A DNA stretch of 14,349 bases, from the NCBI GenBank assembly GCA_021807655.1, contig JAKBCT010000016.1:1-14349 (forward strand), in the 5' to 3' direction. The notes under the pieces were generated by a model, which did no database searches, was not told the origin of the DNA, and saw only the letters and a program-made list of their open reading frames with translations. The position numbers were made by a program, and so were the translations under genes. Source of the DNA: Actinomycetes bacterium (lineage in GTDB: Bacteria; Actinomycetota; Acidimicrobiia; Acidimicrobiales; RAAP-2). This document shows, piece after piece, positions 13,687-14,349 of the stretch; positions within the stretch are counted from its first letter, which is position 1; each line of letters starts with the position of its first letter.

Positions 13687-14349
13687 GTACAACGATCTCC
13701 ATCATCAATCCGACGACGGAAGCCGTCATTTCGGACGTGACGATGCACGACGTCGCCGAGACCGACCGTTTCATCGAGCGCGCGTCACAGGTCGCGCCGA
13801 GCTGGCGCGCGGTCACCCCCGTCGACCGGGCGCGACTGCTGCGCCGCTTCGCCGAGGTCGTCGACGGGCACGTCGAGGAGCTCGCCCAACTCGAAGTCGC
13901 GAACTCGGGGCACACCATTAGCAACGCGCGCTGGGAGGCGGGCAACGTGCGCGACGTCCTGCACTACTACGCCGGCGCGCCCGAGCGCCACGCGGGTCGC
14001 CAGATCCCGGTGGCCGGCGGCGTCGACATGACGTTCTACGAGCCCATCGGTGTCGTCGGGATCATTGTGCCCTGGAACTTCCCGATGCCGATCCTGAGCT
14101 GGGGCGTGGCGCCCGCACTCGCCGCGGGCAACGCGGTCGTGCTGAAGCCGGCGTCGCTGACGCCGCTGACCGCGCTGCGTATTGGCGAGCTGTCCCTCGA
14201 GGCGGGGATCCCCGAGGGCGTACTACAAGTCATTGCCGGCGAAGGCGCGACGGTGGGCGAGCGTTTCGTCACGAATCCTCACGTCGGCAAGATTTGTTTC
14301 ACGGGTTCGAACATCGCCGGGCGGCGGATCATGGAGGGCTGCGCGGCCC
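13683..14349 (+). CDS. Aldehyde dehydrogenase, N-terminal part (runs off right edge)
   Basis: The first 222 residues of an NAD(P)-dependent aldehyde dehydrogenase; the frame stays open to the window end, so the catalytic Cys and the ELGGK general-base region are not visible. What is seen: INPTTEAVISDV at the start, helices typical of the family (DRARLLRRFAEVVDGHVEEL), YEPIGVVGIIVPWNFPMPI with the oxyanion Asn, GNAVVLKPASLTPLTA with the cofactor-binding Lys, GVLQVIAGEGATVG and ICFTGS near the right edge. Its ATG overlaps the ligase TGA by 4 bases, with GAGAGG 3 bases upstream, so it is translationally coupled to the ligase. In a gamma-glutamylation route it would oxidise the aldehyde formed after amine oxidation, as PuuC does; that assignment is by context. 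Confidence 0.9.
   Translation, partial: MSTTISIINPTTEAVISDVTMHDVAETDRFIERASQVAPSWRAVTPVDRARLLRRFAEVVDGHVEELAQLEVANSGHTISNARWEAGNVRDVLHYYAGAPERHAGRQIPVAGGVDMTFYEPIGVVGIIVPWNFPMPILSWGVAPALAAGNAVVLKPASLTPLTALRIGELSLEAGIPEGVLQVIAGEGATVGERFVTNPHVGKICFTGSNIAGRRIMEGCAA

Overview
This is a high-GC, densely coded actinobacterial-type chromosome segment. It has fourteen genes, of which twelve are complete and two run off the ends. The clpS–DUF2017 pair, the many GTG starts, the 1- to 4-base gene overlaps and the apparent leaderless promoters all fit Actinobacteria. I would lean towards an Acidimicrobiia-like lineage, but the sequence alone does not prove this. I see no mobile element, tRNA, rRNA, CRISPR array or phage gene.

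Layout. Left edge, minus strand: methylmalonate-semialdehyde dehydrogenase (mmsA) followed 2 bases later by the start of a DUF318-type membrane permease, cut by the window edge. Divergent from mmsA is a plus-strand pair: a double-hotdog acyl-CoA thioesterase translationally coupled to an ArfB-type GGQ peptidyl-tRNA hydrolase. This pair runs tail to tail into surE on the minus strand. Divergent from surE is an aldose 1-epimerase coupled to a short-chain dehydrogenase. The dehydrogenase overlaps tail to tail an MpaB/DUF2236 family oxygenase. Divergent again come clpS and its usual actinobacterial partner DUF2017, then a cysteine-free exported protein of unknown function. Next is a propionyl-CoA synthetase-type acyl-CoA synthetase, facing the end of an APC-superfamily permease. 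On the right, a 296-base intergenic region separates the permease from a plus-strand glutamine synthetase-like ligase overlapping an aldehyde dehydrogenase that is cut by the right edge.

How the genes work together. The right-hand block (permease, gamma-glutamyl ligase of the glutamine synthetase fold, aldehyde dehydrogenase) has the gene content expected of a gamma-glutamylation route for polyamine or amine use, as in the Puu pathway. Its substrate is inferred only. MmsA and the propionyl-CoA synthetase both yield propionyl-CoA (or acetyl-CoA) and suggest catabolism of branched-chain or odd-chain carbon, though they are about 6.5 kb apart and not in one operon. The centre is housekeeping: ribosome rescue, the N-degron adaptor, SurE.

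Most of the window is ordinary. The points worth a second look are regulatory: three start codons sitting 6–7 bases behind a TANNNT hexamer (probable leaderless transcripts), a four-copy 8-base tandem array between the permease and the ligase genes, a tandem heptamer after an exact TTGACA upstream of the acyl-CoA synthetase, and a perfect 9-base inverted repeat at the permease 3' end. I did not find convincing evidence of a new biological system.
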